A stretch of 5,058 bases of DNA from assembly GCA_030668165.1 (NCBI GenBank), contig DAOUUM010000256.1, forward strand, positions 1 to 5,058, read 5' to 3'. This document shows, piece by piece, positions 4,442 to 5,058 of the stretch. The translations under genes were made by a program, and so were the position numbers. A model generated the notes under the pieces. It was given only the letters and a program-made list of their open reading frames with translations. It did not search any database and had not been told where the DNA came from. The stretch comes from Candidatus Heimdallarchaeota archaeon. Lineage in GTDB: Archaea > Asgardarchaeota > Heimdallarchaeia > Heimdallarchaeales > Kariarchaeaceae. How positions within the stretch are numbered: the stretch's first letter is position 1; every line of letters begins with the position of its first letter.

Positions 4442-5058
4442 ATGAAAGAAATAGATCTTTATAAATTGGAGAAGGAAATCTATATAATAGAGGGTACGCC
4501 ATTTCTATACATTCGTTCACACTCTGCTCTTGTACTGGGTGATCTGCATCTCGGTCAGGAGGCTGGAATATTCAATCATCCAGGAAATGGAGTATCATTT
4601 GTAAGTTCAGCATCTAAATCAATAATAGATCTGTTGTATTTGTATGTTTCAGAATTAAAAATTTCTAAAATAATTCTCAATGGAGATATCAAACATAACT
4701 CAAAAGATCTGTTAAAACAGGAGATGGTAGAATTGAGATATCTCTTCTCAAAATCTATTTCTGAAAGTCTCGAGATTCATTTTATCAGGGGAAATCATGA
4801 TGAATATCTTGATTTTGCATTATCTGTGATCGATCCACCAAGTATAAGGATCACAGATTCTGTACGTCTAGAGAATTCAGATATAAGCATCTTCATTTTT
4901 CATGGGCACGTGGACAGAGATATTGATGCTGATATAGTTGTATTGAGTCATGAACATCCTGCCTATACCTTAAGAAGTGTCAATGGTGCCAAAGCAAGGC
5001 TACAAGCATTTGTTCAACTTTTTACTGATGACCAAGGAATCATTATTCTCCCCTCTGC
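4442..5058 (+). CDS. ICC/SbcD-related archaeal metallophosphoesterase, C-terminus cut by window edge
   Basis: At least 205 residues are visible, and the gene runs off the end of the window. It has the full calcineurin-like two-metal site: D34/H36 in GDLHLG, D82 in GDIKH, N118/H119 in GNHDE, H154/H156 in HGH, and H170/H172 in SHEHP. The GDIKH and HEHP variants and the overall length fit the archaeal SbcD-related group (COG1407), which is much shorter than true SbcD/Mre11. Bacterial relatives lie beside Lhr helicase genes and act on DNA; the substrate here is unknown. The ATG follows the stop of the upstream gene with no spacer (TAGATG) and there is no promoter between them, so expression with the RecA-like protein is expected. 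All metal ligands I can place are intact. Perhaps 20-40 residues are missing. Confidence 0.9.
   Translation, partial: MKEIDLYKLEKEIYIIEGTPFLYIRSHSALVLGDLHLGQEAGIFNHPGNGVSFVSSASKSIIDLLYLYVSELKISKIILNGDIKHNSKDLLKQEMVELRYLFSKSISESLEIHFIRGNHDEYLDFALSVIDPPSIRITDSVRLENSDISIFIFHGHVDRDIDADIVVLSHEHPAYTLRSVNGAKARLQAFVQLFTDDQGIIILPS

Noticed and set aside
4442..5058. True SbcD/Mre11 nuclease
   Set aside because: The HEHP motif, compact spacing and lack of room for the capping domains fit the smaller SbcD-related archaeal family instead.

Overview
The window looks like AT-rich archaeal chromosome. Three things point that way. A short stand-alone parvulin resembles the thaumarchaeal/Asgard type. A secreted multidomain protein ends in an archaeal-style Ser/Thr-linker, membrane segment and basic tail. 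TATA-like boxes sit about 24 nt upstream of start codons, as in leaderless archaeal transcripts. An Asgard (Heimdall-like) host is my best guess from the style of the proteins, but no marker gene in the window proves it.

Layout. (1) Positions 1-575, minus strand: the N-terminal part of a DUF3800 protein, cut by the window edge, with a strong Shine-Dalgarno but no canonical start codon. (2) Positions 576-1015: a mostly gene-free stretch holding the DUF3800 promoter, a pair of unusually GC-rich 17-bp direct repeats, and a TATA box for the next gene. (3) Positions 1016-1291, plus: a 91-residue parvulin prolyl isomerase. (4) Positions 1379-3157, plus: a secreted endonuclease/exonuclease/phosphatase (EEP) enzyme with two fibronectin-III-like domains, a Ser/Thr-rich linker and a C-terminal anchor. 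(5) Positions 3160-3498, minus: a small unrecognised gene convergent with the EEP gene. (6) Positions 3499-3655: a divergent promoter region with two inverted repeats, one surrounding a TATA box. (7) Positions 3656-5058, plus: a tight two-gene operon (TAGATG junction) of a RecA/KaiC-fold protein that has lost its Walker A and B residues, and an archaeal ICC/SbcD-related metallophosphoesterase cut by the window end.

How the genes work together. Only the last two genes are clearly linked. Zero spacing implies co-transcription and coupled translation, pairing a probable non-catalytic RecA-like subunit with an apparently intact metal-dependent phosphoesterase. The most interesting observation is that the N-terminal part of the RecA-like protein resembles eukaryotic Elongator subunit Elp4, itself a Walker-less RecA-fold protein. 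The parvulin, the secreted nuclease-like enzyme and the DUF3800 gene each appear to be separate transcription units.
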